Below, piece by piece: positions 32,019-40,876 of a stretch of DNA of 64,000 nucleotides. Numbering within the stretch: the stretch's first letter is position 1; each line of letters starts with the position of its first letter. Location of the stretch: contig NZ_CP149994.1 of NCBI RefSeq assembly GCF_051307055.1, positions 3,224,001-3,288,000 on the forward strand, written 5' to 3'. Below the pieces are notes generated by a model. The model was not told the DNA's origin and searched no databases. It saw nothing but the letters and a program-made list of their open reading frames with translations. Source of the stretch: Dryocola sp051307055 (GTDB lineage: Bacteria; Pseudomonadota; Gammaproteobacteria; Enterobacterales; Enterobacteriaceae). A program made the position numbers and the translations under genes.

Positions 32019-32190
32019 TGTATTTTGCCTAACGTGGTAACTTAGGGCCGCAGTACGCGACACAAAACAGAATTTGGCGGATTATAACATGAAGCCGCCC
32101 TGCATGTGATGCAACGGTTAGAGTTGGAGCAGGCGGCAGGTGACGTTATACTGCCTTTTTTCATCTCTGGCTAACTGACCGACACCTTAT

Positions 32191-32979
32191 ATGCCTGTTT
32201 TCGCACTTCTTGCGCTTGTAGCCTACTCCACCAGCCTCGCGCTGATTATTCCTGGCCTTCTCACGAAGAACAGCACATGGCGCCGCCTGGCAATTTTATC
32301 GGCTGCCGTTGCGCTTGTCAGCCACGCGCTGGCGCTGGAAGCCCGCATTTTTGCGGGTGACGGCGGGCAGAACCTCAGCCTGCTGAACGTCGGTTCGCTG
32401 GTCAGCCTGATGATCTGTACGGTAATGACGATTGTTGCCTCGCGCAACCGCGGCTGGTTACTGTTGCCGATTGTCTACGCGTTTGCCGTGATTAACCTCG
32501 CCTTCGCCACTTTCGTGCCTAACGAGTTCGTCACCCATCTGGAAACCACGCCGGGCATGATGATCCATATCGGCCTTGCGTTATTTGCCTATGCCACGCT
32601 GATTATCGCCGCGCTGTATGCGCTGCAGCTGGCGTGGATAGATTTCCAGCTAAAAAATAAAAAGCTCGCCTTTAGCGCCGAAATGCCGCCGCTGATGGTT
32701 ATCGAGCGCAAAATGTTTCACATCACCCAGGTTGGCGTGGTGCTGTTAACGCTGACGCTCTCCACCGGCCTGTTTTATATGCACGATCTCTTCAGCACGG
32801 AGAACGTCGACAAAGCCGTGCTGTCTATTCTTGCCTGGTTTGTCTACATTATTTTGCTGTGGGGACACTATCATGAAGGTTGGCGGGGCCGCCGTGTGGT
32901 GTGGTTTAACGTCGCCGGGGCCGCGATCCTGACCCTTGCCTACTTCGGTAGCCGGGTTCTGCAACAGCTCGTTGGCTAA
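32191..32979 (+). CDS. ypjD: Inner membrane protein YpjD (CcsA/HemX-like)
   Basis: Integral membrane protein of 262 aa with about eight hydrophobic helices, of the cytochrome c assembly (CcsA/CcmC/HemX-like) family and colinear with E. coli YpjD. A conserved tryptophan/histidine-containing segment WGHYHEGWRGRRVVW lies near the C-terminus. Exact function is not settled; in E. coli and Salmonella it is genetically linked to CorB-dependent magnesium homeostasis. It lies 25 bp before corB, likely one operon. Confidence 0.93.
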   Translation: MPVFALLALVAYSTSLALIIPGLLTKNSTWRRLAILSAAVALVSHALALEARIFAGDGGQNLSLLNVGSLVSLMICTVMTIVASRNRGWLLLPIVYAFAVINLAFATFVPNEFVTHLETTPGMMIHIGLALFAYATLIIAALYALQLAWIDFQLKNKKLAFSAEMPPLMVIERKMFHITQVGVVLLTLTLSTGLFYMHDLFSTENVDKAVLSILAWFVYIILLWGHYHEGWRGRRVVWFNVAGAAILTLAYFGSRVLQQLVG

Positions 32980-33004
32980 TTTTGCAATTTAAAGGATATC
33001 TCTT

Positions 33005-34291
33005 TTGGAACACATCTCAACCACCACGCTGATCGTCACTCTGGTCATCATGGTGGTGGTTTCAGCGTACTTCTCCGGGTCGGAAACCGGCATGATGACG
33101 CTCAACCGCTATCGCCTCCGCCACCTTGCCAAGCAAGGCAACCGTGCCGCCAGACGCGTCGAAAAATTACTGCGCAAGCCGGATCGCCTGATTAGTCTCG
33201 TTCTGATCGGCAATAATCTGGTGAACATTCTCGCCTCCGCCATTGCCACCATCGTAGGCATGCGTCTTTATGGCGACGCTGGCGTTGCCATTGCTACCGG
33301 TGTCCTTACTTTCGTGGTACTCATCTTTGCCGAAGTGCTGCCTAAAACCATCGCAGCGCTTTACCCGGAAAAAGTTGCCTTTCCAAGCAGCGTCCTGCTC
33401 GGCCCGCTACAAATTTTGATGATGCCTCTGGTCTGGCTGCTGAATATTATCACCCGTATGCTGATGCGCATGGTGGGCATTAAAACCGATAACGTCATCA
33501 GCGGAGCCCTCAGCAAAGACGAGCTGCGCACCATCGTGCACGAGTCCCGTTCGAATATGTCGCGTCGCCATCAGGACATGCTGCTTTCGGTGTTGGATCT
33601 GGAAAAGATCGGCGTGAACGACATCATGGTCCCGCGCAACGAAATCGTGGGTATCAACATTAACGACGACTGGAAATCCATCGTCCGCCAGCTGACGCAC
33701 TCCCCGCATGGCCGCATCGTGCTTTATCGCGACACGCTGGACGACACCATCAGCATGCTGCGGGTGCGCGAAGCTTATCGCCTGATGACGGAGAAACAGG
33801 AATTCACCAAAGAGACGCTGCTGCGTGCCGCTGATGAGGTCTACTTTGTCCCGGAAGGCACGCCGCTGAGCGTGCAGCTGGTGAAATTCCAGCGCAACAA
33901 AAAGAAAGTCGGCCTCGTGGTGAATGAATATGGCGACATCCAGGGATTGATCACCGTGGAAGATATCCTGGAAGAGATCGTAGGTGATTTCACTACCTCA
34001 ATGTCGCCAACGCTTGCCGAAGAAGTGGTGCCGCAAAATGATGGCTCGGTGATTATTGAAGGCAGCGCTAACGTGCGCGAAATTAATAAAGCCTTTAACT
34101 GGACGTTACCGGAAGATGATGCACGCACCATAAACGGCATGCTGCTGGAAGAGTTACAGGAGATCCCGGCGAATGATACCCGGGTGCGCATCACCCATTA
34201 CGATATCGATATTCTCGACGTGCAGGACAATATGATTAAGCAGGTGCGCGTCACGCCGGTGAAGCCGCTTCGCGAAAGCGTTGAAGAGTAA
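33005..34291 (+). CDS. corB: CNNM-family transporter CorB (YfjD)
   Basis: Membrane protein of 428 aa linked to magnesium efflux or homeostasis. The DUF21/CNNM domain covers residues about 1-180 with three to four membrane helices and the motif YFSGSETGMMTLNRYRL; then a CBS pair (VNDIMVPRNEIVGI; VVNEYGDIQGLITVEDILEE) and a CorC/HlyC C-terminal domain (DGSVIIEGSANVREINKAF). It begins with TTG at 33005 preceded by AAAGGATAT; the same start is used in E. coli. Confidence 0.95.
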   Translation: MEHISTTTLIVTLVIMVVVSAYFSGSETGMMTLNRYRLRHLAKQGNRAARRVEKLLRKPDRLISLVLIGNNLVNILASAIATIVGMRLYGDAGVAIATGVLTFVVLIFAEVLPKTIAALYPEKVAFPSSVLLGPLQILMMPLVWLLNIITRMLMRMVGIKTDNVISGALSKDELRTIVHESRSNMSRRHQDMLLSVLDLEKIGVNDIMVPRNEIVGININDDWKSIVRQLTHSPHGRIVLYRDTLDDTISMLRVREAYRLMTEKQEFTKETLLRAADEVYFVPEGTPLSVQLVKFQRNKKKVGLVVNEYGDIQGLITVEDILEEIVGDFTTSMSPTLAEEVVPQNDGSVIIEGSANVREINKAFNWTLPEDDARTINGMLLEELQEIPANDTRVRITHYDIDILDVQDNMIKQVRVTPVKPLRESVEE

Positions 34292-34295
34292 CAAA

Positions 34296-34322
34296 CAAGG
34301 CGGGAAAATCCCGCCTTCTTCT
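34296..34322. terminator. corB terminator
   Basis: AAGGCGGG-AAAA-TCCCGCCTT followed by CTTCT: an 8-9 bp stem between the convergent corB and SDR genes. Confidence 0.75.
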
Positions 34323-34327
34323 ATAGA

Positions 34328-35101
34328 TTACGGCGCTATTTGTCCCCCATTCACATCCAGTATCTGCCCGGTGATAAAACCGCTACAGGCGTGCGAGGCA
34401 AAAAACAAAAAGCTGGGAGCCACTTCTTCGCTTTCCCCAAAGCGCCCCATAGGAATGCTTCCTCTGATTTTCTCCCGCAGTTCTGGTGCCTTATCAGCGT
34501 GGAAAGGGGTATCTATCGTGCCCGGTGAGACAATATTAAAGCGGATATTGTCTTTGGTGAATTCCTTCACCCAGTTTCGATGAATGTCATGCAGCCAGGC
34601 CTTGGAAGCCGCATAAATACCGGCCCCTGGCCCGCCGCCTTCCCGCCCGGCAATAGAGCCGGTACTAATGACTGAACTGGTTTCTCCGCGCTGCCCGGCA
34701 GCCTGGCGTAGCCACGGGATCGCATATTTAGTCATCATTAAGGCTGAGCGGGCGTTCAGGTTCATAACCAGATCGTAAAAATCGTCGTCGATATTCTCCA
34801 GCCCTGCTCGTCCCCCAAGCCCACCGGCGTTGTTAATCAGCACATCAATGCCGCCGAAACGCTCAACAAAAGCATTCACCAGCGACTGACAGCCAGCGGA
34901 AGTCATAACGTCGTTCTGGAAATAAGCCACGTCGCCTTCGCGAGCAAGCTCTGTCAGCGTGGCGTTAAAGCTTTCGGCACTCCTTCGGCCGTTAACCCCC
35001 ACCATCGCGCCATGACGAAGAAACATTGCCGCAGCGGCCAGGCCAATCCCACCGGTAGAACCGGTAATCAATACTCGCTTACCACGTAAATCAGAGAACA
35101 T
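34328..35101 (-). CDS. Short-chain dehydrogenase/reductase, probable DEH reductase of alginate-oligomer pathway
   Basis: Classical SDR of 257 aa. Visible motifs: cofactor loop TGSTGGIG (residues 12-19), NNAG, and catalytic YAASK preceded by the Ser of STGSIAG. The GRRS after the second strand (VNGRRS) would favour NADP(H). It is the second gene after a sodium:solute symporter and near a PL17-type lyase; in characterised alginate clusters an SDR reduces 4-deoxy-L-erythro-5-hexoseulose uronate (DEH) to 2-keto-3-deoxygluconate. The substrate here is inferred from context only. Start at 35101 is backed by AAGGAAGCG; the upstream frame overlaps the symporter. Confidence 0.8.
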   Translation of the reverse strand: MFSDLRGKRVLITGSTGGIGLAAAAMFLRHGAMVGVNGRRSAESFNATLTELAREGDVAYFQNDVMTSAGCQSLVNAFVERFGGIDVLINNAGGLGGRAGLENIDDDFYDLVMNLNARSALMMTKYAIPWLRQAAGQRGETSSVISTGSIAGREGGGPGAGIYAASKAWLHDIHRNWVKEFTKDNIRFNIVSPGTIDTPFHADKAPELREKIRGSIPMGRFGESEEVAPSFLFFASHACSGFITGQILDVNGGQIAP

Positions 35102-35132
35102 ATCGCTTCCTTCATATCGGTAAAAAAACTGG

Positions 35133-36929
35133 TTATGCCTGGTCAGAGCTTTTCGACAGCAGCGTCGACTGCTCAGCTGCATTCAACCGTCCAGGTCCGG
35201 CGCTGCGCAACAGTGCCCAGCCAAACAAAATGATTGAGAGGGCGCAAAGCAGGAACAACGCTCTCCCCCACAGCGGGTTAGGTATCAGAATCATCAGCAG
35301 TAAACCGGCCCCCATGACCATAGAGATCCTGCCAATTTTGCTGCGCTGTAGATGGTCGAACTCATCCTGTTCACGATCGGCATAAACAGGGGTTTCCATA
35401 TTAGTGAAGAAGGTCGTGAGCACTTTCTGGCGGGACAATCCTGGCTCACGCCAGAAGAGGGTCGTCAGGCAGAAGAAACCGCCGGTAAACACCAGGTGAG
35501 AGAAGATGTTCCATACGGCGGAGGCATCTTTTAGCTCGCGGCTGGTAAGCGCCAGGCCTAACAACTGTGTGACATCGGCAACGGTATACCAGTGGGTAAT
35601 AGTCCAGGAAACAGCGAGTCCGAAAACGACCGTTCCCCAGGCAGCCCAGTCAGGCGTGCGACGAATGAACATACCGAAAAATAGCGGCACAATAATCGGC
35701 GCCGACATCAGCGTACCGACCTGAATCATCAAATCGAACAGGCTGAGACTTTGCAGCGACTGCATATACTGCGCGACCAGGATCACCAGCACGCCGTTGA
35801 CGATACAGGCGACCTGCCCCACTCTTAGCTGATAATGCTCGCTCTTCGGCTGGTGACGATTGATAACTGGCGTCCAGAAGCTACGAACAAAAATACCGGA
35901 ATTACGATTAAGCGCCGTGTCCATCGACGACATCGTTGCTGCAAACAGTCCTGCCATCAGCAAGCCCACCGTTCCCTGAGGCATAGCCCGCTCGGCAAAG
36001 ACCAGGTATGCCGCGTCGCTGGCATTTTTTCCCAGTTCCTGGTGCGCCTGAGCTGCATCCGGATAAAGCACGGCCGTAGCCCACGGCGGGATAAACCAAA
36101 TCAGGGTGCCAAAAAGCATCAGTAGCAGCGCAAACAGGGCGGCTTTTTTCGCATTCTGACTGTCTTTGGCATTCAGATAACGGTAGGAGTCCTGCAGATT
36201 ATTGAAGCTTTGTATCTGTTTAATAAAGAAAAATATAAAGCAGACGATCATTATCGAAATGTAATGCGGCCCGGTATCAGGCCCGGTAAAGAAGCCGGAT
36301 GGGAACTGCGTCACCAGCTTCACCGGTCCACCGACTTTGAACAAGGCTACTGCGGCACACATCACTGAGATCAGAGCCACGATCAGGGTTTGAACAAAAT
36401 CACTCGCCACTACGCCCCAGGATCCGCTTAACAATGAAATAAGCAGAACCACCAGCCCGGTACACCACAGCGTCATCGTTAAATCATATTTGAACACCGC
36501 ACTTGCAAACACGGCGAGGCTGTTAAGCCATACGCCAGCATTCAGAATGCTTAAAGGGATCAGCACCCAGGTAAAAAACTGTTCATTGCGTGGCCCAAAA
36601 CGATGATTAATCGCTTCGGTAGGCGTATCTACGCGCAGCTGGCGGAAGCGGGTTGCAAACCACCACCAGGCAACGATATATCCCAGCACGTTCCCTACGA
36701 ATACGCCTACAGCGGTAAATCCGTAGCGATATGCCTGCCCTGCCGCGCCGGTAAACGTCCAGGCGCTGAACTGCGCCATAAACGCCGTCGCGCCAACCAT
36801 CCACCATAGCATTCGGCCACCGCCGCGAAAGTAGTGGCTGGATGAGCCAGTACCCATTTTTTTGAATGCGTAACTGATTGCAATCATCAGCACGAAGTAA
36901 ACAATCATCACCAGTATATTTATGTCCAT
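35133..36929 (-). CDS. Sodium:solute symporter (SSS family), probable alginate-oligomer or uronate transporter
   Basis: Integral membrane protein of 598 aa with about 13-14 hydrophobic segments, typical of the SSS (SLC5-like) family: RGGGRMLWWMVGATAFMAQ after helix 1 and SSMDTALNRNSGIF with the conserved Ser/Asp/Asn of the sodium-site helix. Similar transporters (ToaA-C type) import unsaturated alginate oligomers in Vibrio and relatives. Divergent from the lyase gene, with two putative operators between them; operonic with the SDR 31 bp downstream. Substrate inferred from neighbours. Confidence 0.82.
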   Translation of the reverse strand: MDINILVMIVYFVLMIAISYAFKKMGTGSSSHYFRGGGRMLWWMVGATAFMAQFSAWTFTGAAGQAYRYGFTAVGVFVGNVLGYIVAWWWFATRFRQLRVDTPTEAINHRFGPRNEQFFTWVLIPLSILNAGVWLNSLAVFASAVFKYDLTMTLWCTGLVVLLISLLSGSWGVVASDFVQTLIVALISVMCAAVALFKVGGPVKLVTQFPSGFFTGPDTGPHYISIMIVCFIFFFIKQIQSFNNLQDSYRYLNAKDSQNAKKAALFALLLMLFGTLIWFIPPWATAVLYPDAAQAHQELGKNASDAAYLVFAERAMPQGTVGLLMAGLFAATMSSMDTALNRNSGIFVRSFWTPVINRHQPKSEHYQLRVGQVACIVNGVLVILVAQYMQSLQSLSLFDLMIQVGTLMSAPIIVPLFFGMFIRRTPDWAAWGTVVFGLAVSWTITHWYTVADVTQLLGLALTSRELKDASAVWNIFSHLVFTGGFFCLTTLFWREPGLSRQKVLTTFFTNMETPVYADREQDEFDHLQRSKIGRISMVMGAGLLLMILIPNPLWGRALFLLCALSIILFGWALLRSAGPGRLNAAEQSTLLSKSSDQA

Positions 36930-36981
36930 GCCATCATTCTCTTAGTCAAACGACAGAAGGTAAGTACCAGCTTTTATCCTT

Positions 36982-36992
36982 TTGTATGACTA
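36982..36992. promoter_or_regulatory. Putative FadR-type operator 1
   Basis: TTGTATGACTA fits the FadR/GntR half-site pattern T-N-GT-N3-AC-N-A. It lies in the symporter-lyase divergent promoter region and shares the GTATGAC core with operator 2 read on the other strand. Confidence 0.5.
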
Positions 36993-37102
36993 GTAAACCC
37001 CAGGATGATAGTTATGAGACCAGGCTCACTTAATGCACAATCCGTCGTTTTTCCGTCTGGATTATGCGCATTTGTTATGCCATCGTTACTTAAATACCAC
37101 CA

Positions 37103-37115
37103 TTAGTCATACTAA
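37103..37115. promoter_or_regulatory. Putative FadR-type operator 2
   Basis: TTAGTCATACTAA is a perfect palindrome (TTAGT-CAT-ACTAA) of the FadR-family type, 69 bases before the lyase start. The likely ligand-responsive repressor is the GntR/FadR gene at 39304. Confidence 0.6.
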
Positions 37116-37183
37116 TAGGCTCGGCATTTTTCAGAGCTAAACCTGAGATGAATGCGGCCATGACTTTCCCTGGGAGTTATTTC

Positions 37184-39298
37184 ATGACTCAATACGCCCC
37201 GTTGTTCCTTAGTGAGGCTGATTGCCAGCAATTGCGCAGGCAGCTGAAGGATGACTCACTTACTGGTCATACGTTACGCAAGCAAATCGAAGAGCTGGAA
37301 CGCTATCTGACAACACCAATCAGTGTTCCTGGCCACGGCGAGGGGGGCGGAGAAGAACATACCCGTCACAAGCTCAACTATCGCTACATGAATCTGGCAG
37401 GCCGTTTATGGTTAATTACCGGTGAAGTCCGCTATTGCGAGTTTGTGAGCGCCCTGCTGCTGCGTTATGCAGAACGCTATCCGACCCTGGGGCACGCTAT
37501 TAGTAAAGACTCCAACCCTCCGGGAAGGCTGTTTCACCAGACGTTAAACGAACATATGTGGTTGCTGTACGTCAGCGAGGCTTATCACTGCGTTCGCCCC
37601 ACGCTTGGCCAGGCACAGCAAGAATTTATCGAAACAAACCTGCTTCGTTTAATGGCTAATGAAGCAACGACGCTTCACGCCAGCACGTTTGACATCGTCC
37701 ATAACCACGGTCTCTGGTCAGTGGCGGCGGTTGCCATATGTGGCTATGTGCTTAATGACCAGGAGCTAGTGGATAAGGCACTGTATGGCCTGAAAATGGA
37801 CAGCAGCGGTGGTTTCTTTGCGCAACTCGATGGGTTGTTCTCGCTTGATGGTTACTACATCGAAGGCTCTTATTACCATCGCTTTGCCTTACGTCCCCTG
37901 CTTTTACTGGCTGAGGCAATAGAACGCCGCCAGCCTGAGCTACGCATTTATCAGTACCGACATCAGTTGATTCGCCGCGCCTGCTACGCCCTGTTTGCAC
38001 AGGTGCTCCCGGATGGAAGCTTCCCCGCGCTTAACGATGCCTCAAAAAGTATGAATATTCAGGATGAAGGGGTCGTGATGGCCGTCAGCGTTTGCTGGCA
38101 GCGCTATGGTAAAAATGCCCAACTGAAATCGCTGGCACAGCGTCAGAATAGTATCTGGATCGGCTCAGGGGCGCTTCAACTGATCGATGAACAATCGACG
38201 GTTCAGGATGCCTGGAAACCGCAAAGTGTGTTGTTACGCGACGGAGCTGATGGCGATCGAGGCGCCCTGTCCATCCTGCGAACTGAGGATAGCGAAGCGG
38301 ATGAGAACGTGGCTTTGCTGTGGTACGGACAGCACGGAAGCATTCCGCAACTGCACTCGGCCCTGAACCATGGACATTTCGATGGTCTGCATCTGAGCCT
38401 GTTTAATCGTGGGCGGGAATTTTTACGCGATTATGGCTTTGGGCGCTGGGTCAACGTGGAGTCCAAATTTGGCGGACGTTACATCCCCGAAAACAATAGT
38501 TATTGTAAGCAGACGGTTGCCCACAATACCGTAGTAGTCGATGAACAAAGTCAGAACCAGGGGCAAAGCGCGCAGGCTGAAACCCGCTGGGGGAAAACAC
38601 ACTTCATCATCATCGATGCCGATGCAGGTCAGGCCGCAAGCGCTCTTATTCGTGATTATTATCCTGGCATTGACATGCAACGAAGCATTTTTATGTTGCC
38701 GGTTGAGGGGATGGCGAAACCGCTAGTTATCGACTTATTCCAGATATTTAGTCACGATCCGCATCAGTATGATTATTGTCTCCATCCCAGAGGCCAGCTT
38801 ATTGAAACTACCGGAAAGCTGGTCAGCCACGAACAGTGGAGGCCACTTGGCGAAGCGAATGGTTATCAACATCTGTGGGACTGCGGCAGAATTTCTGTAG
38901 CGGCGGAAGAGTCCGTACGTATTACCTGGCTTGATGAAAATACGTTTTACAGCGCGGTGAGCGCCATGCCATCAGGTGGAGAAACTATTATCGCCAGAAC
39001 CGGCGCGAGCGATCCGAATTTCAATTTGCGACAGGAGCCCGCCTGGCTGTTGCGAAGCCGCGGGCGCTGCATGCTTTTCGCAACGGTATTTGAAACCCAT
39101 GGCTATTTTGATGAGGCCAGTGAAACCTCTGTAGACGCGCGCGGAAAGGTTAAGCGCGTGACAGTGCTGCACAGCAGCCGCGAGAAGATAGAAATTTCAG
39201 TGGAGCTGGCAGAGCGACGCCGTTTGCTCCTCACGCAATACAATGCGGAGCTGGAAGATGAAATGGGCTCGTTTGATGTCCGTTGGGTAAACGAATAG
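37184..39298 (+). CDS. PL17-type exo-oligoalginate lyase (alginate lyase / heparinase II-III-like)
   Basis: Large 704-aa protein with an (alpha/alpha) toroid N-terminal half and a beta-sandwich C-terminal half. PL17 hallmarks: VHNHGLWS (catalytic Asn/His), DGYYIEGSYYHRFALRP (catalytic Tyr) and the central LNHGHFDGLHLSLFNRGREF with a further active-site His. Such enzymes split terminal unsaturated uronate from alginate oligomers. No signal peptide, so it acts in the cytoplasm on imported oligomers. ATG codons at 37148 and 37160 are in frame, but 37184 has GGGAG seven bases upstream and the protein then starts MTQYAPLFLSE. Alginate is the best guess; another polyuronate is possible. Confidence 0.85.
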   Translation: MTQYAPLFLSEADCQQLRRQLKDDSLTGHTLRKQIEELERYLTTPISVPGHGEGGGEEHTRHKLNYRYMNLAGRLWLITGEVRYCEFVSALLLRYAERYPTLGHAISKDSNPPGRLFHQTLNEHMWLLYVSEAYHCVRPTLGQAQQEFIETNLLRLMANEATTLHASTFDIVHNHGLWSVAAVAICGYVLNDQELVDKALYGLKMDSSGGFFAQLDGLFSLDGYYIEGSYYHRFALRPLLLLAEAIERRQPELRIYQYRHQLIRRACYALFAQVLPDGSFPALNDASKSMNIQDEGVVMAVSVCWQRYGKNAQLKSLAQRQNSIWIGSGALQLIDEQSTVQDAWKPQSVLLRDGADGDRGALSILRTEDSEADENVALLWYGQHGSIPQLHSALNHGHFDGLHLSLFNRGREFLRDYGFGRWVNVESKFGGRYIPENNSYCKQTVAHNTVVVDEQSQNQGQSAQAETRWGKTHFIIIDADAGQAASALIRDYYPGIDMQRSIFMLPVEGMAKPLVIDLFQIFSHDPHQYDYCLHPRGQLIETTGKLVSHEQWRPLGEANGYQHLWDCGRISVAAEESVRITWLDENTFYSAVSAMPSGGETIIARTGASDPNFNLRQEPAWLLRSRGRCMLFATVFETHGYFDEASETSVDARGKVKRVTVLHSSREKIEISVELAERRRLLLTQYNAELEDEMGSFDVRWVNE

Positions 39299-39303
39299 CT
39301 CTG

Positions 39304-40011
39304 TTAAAGACGGTGTTTACTGCTTTTCATCAGGCCCAGCGACGCTTCATAAGCTGCCTGGGCATCCCCAATCATAATGGCCTGATAAATCAGATGATGA
39401 TCGTTCAGGCACATTCCTCCGGCAGCAGAGGAATAGCTGATAAACCATTTAAATACCGTGGTCAGCACATTGCCAAACGGCATGTAGAAACAATTCCCCG
39501 ATGACAGAAAGATCATACGGTGAAACTGTGTATCAATGTTCACCCAGGCTTCCGGTTCAAAATCTTCAGCAACCCGACACATCTCACGGTAAATTTTTGA
39601 CAGCTCAATCCGCTGTTCTTTCGTCGCGTTAGTGGCAGCCAGCATAGTGGCATGAGGCTCAATGACACGCCGGAAATCAAGGAACTGATGGTACATCTCT
39701 TCGGTTGCTTCAATACCGCTCAGCCATTCCAGCAGCTGTACGTCAAGAATATTCCAGAAAGTGCGTGGGCGCACGCGGGTACCGATTTTAGGCCGCGATT
39801 CCAGCAATCCCTTTGAGGAGAGTAGCTTTAAAGCCTCGCGCAGCGCGGTGCGGCTAACGCCAAACTGCTCACACAGATCAACTTCACTCGGCAAAATCGT
39901 ACCGGGCAAAATTTTACCTGACAGGATCTGGCGGGCGATTTCGCTGGCGATTTGCAGATCCAGCCCACGGGTTACACTGGAGATTGCGTTGAACTGCATG
40001 CTATTTGTCAT
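39304..40011 (-). CDS. FadR-subfamily GntR transcriptional regulator
   Basis: Regulator of 235 aa: N-terminal winged helix (residues about 18-85, with GVSRTALREALKLLSSKGL as recognition region) and C-terminal all-helical FCD ligand-binding domain with conserved His residues (EPHATML; HRMIFLS; CLNDHHLIYQA) that bind metal and a sugar acid. Convergent with the lyase gene, ending 5 bp from it. It probably represses the lyase and the symporter-SDR operon through the palindromes at 36982 and 37103, with KDG or DEH as likely inducer (inference). Confidence 0.88.
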   Translation of the reverse strand: MTNSMQFNAISSVTRGLDLQIASEIARQILSGKILPGTILPSEVDLCEQFGVSRTALREALKLLSSKGLLESRPKIGTRVRPRTFWNILDVQLLEWLSGIEATEEMYHQFLDFRRVIEPHATMLAATNATKEQRIELSKIYREMCRVAEDFEPEAWVNIDTQFHRMIFLSSGNCFYMPFGNVLTTVFKWFISYSSAAGGMCLNDHHLIYQAIMIGDAQAAYEASLGLMKSSKHRL

Positions 40012-40142
40012 ACCTGATGATAAATGGTGCGTTCACTATACAGGACAACCTCCAGGCAGGCCATGCTTACCCTTGCCAGAGTTCGATTTTACAGCGGCTT
40101 ATCTATGATGGAGGACGGGCTGAAAGAAATGAAACCGGGAAG

Positions 40143-40168
40143 TCAGGCCAGTCATATAACTGGCCTGA
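40143..40168. terminator. grpE terminator hairpin
   Basis: TCAGGCCAGT-CATATA-ACTGGCCTGA, a perfect 10-bp stem 8 bases after the grpE stop, with A/T-rich flanks on one side. Confidence 0.75.
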
Positions 40169-40176
40169 TTTAATAC

Positions 40177-40758
40177 TTACACTTTCGCTTTAGCCACGGA
40201 AACCATAGCCGCGCGAATGGTGCGTCCGTTAAGGGTATAACCCTTCTGCATCACCATCAGCACGTGATTTGGCGCAACGTCTTCAGATTCAACCATTGCG
40301 ATAGCCTGGTGAACATCCGGGTTGAACGGCACGTTGATATCGCCCACCACTTCCACGCCAAACTTGCGCACCACGTCCAGCATCGATTTCTGCGTCAGCT
40401 CAATTCCCTCGATCATGGCCGCCAGATCCGGATTGGATTTGTCAGCCACTTCCAGAGCGCGATCCAGGCTATCGATCACCGGCAGCAGCTCGTTTACAAA
40501 TTTATCCAGCGCAAATTTGTGCGCTTTTTCGATATCCAGTTCGGTGCGACGACGCAGGTTTTCCATCTCAGCTTTGGTACGCAGCAGGCTGTCACGCTCA
40601 CGCTGCTGGACTTCTTCAAGCTGTGCCGTCAGATCGGCAATTTGTTCGTCGCGCGGATCCACCTCGACGCCTTCTACGGCCTCTACTTCGTCGTGGCTTT
40701 CCATTGCAATGTCGTCCGGGACTTGCTCGTCTGGTGTTTTCTGTTCTTTACTGCTCAT
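40177..40758 (-). CDS. grpE: DnaK nucleotide exchange factor GrpE
   Basis: Heat-shock cochaperone that releases ADP from DnaK. The 193-aa product (E. coli 197) has an acidic disordered start, a long coiled coil (residues about 45-100, ending LRRRTELDIEKAHKFALDKF) and the beta-sheet head that touches DnaK (NVPFNPDVHQAI ... GYTLNGRTIRAAMVSVAKAK). The ATG at 40758 follows GCGGAGAA. A near-consensus sigma-32 promoter lies upstream. Divergent from nadK. Confidence 0.97.
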   Translation of the reverse strand: MSSKEQKTPDEQVPDDIAMESHDEVEAVEGVEVDPRDEQIADLTAQLEEVQQRERDSLLRTKAEMENLRRRTELDIEKAHKFALDKFVNELLPVIDSLDRALEVADKSNPDLAAMIEGIELTQKSMLDVVRKFGVEVVGDINVPFNPDVHQAIAMVESEDVAPNHVLMVMQKGYTLNGRTIRAAMVSVAKAKV

Positions 40759-40800
40759 GAAATTCTCCGCGTTTTTAGCATTCATCTCGCTGGTTCGCTT

Positions 40801-40831
40801 ATTATGGGGATCAGTTTCCGGGATTCAAGGG
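40801..40831 (-). promoter_or_regulatory. Sigma-32 promoter of grpE
   Basis: Minus strand: -35 CCCTTGAA (40824-40831), 14-bp spacer, -10 CCCCATAAT (40801-40809), almost the full sigma-32 consensus. Confidence 0.92.
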
Positions 40832-40876
40832 AACGTGACATATTGTCATAAACGTCTGCGTATAAGGACCACCACG

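Noticed and set aside
40322..40876. Long N-terminal extension of nadK
   Set aside because: It runs antisense through grpE; the ATG at 40877 has an SD and gives the known NadK length.
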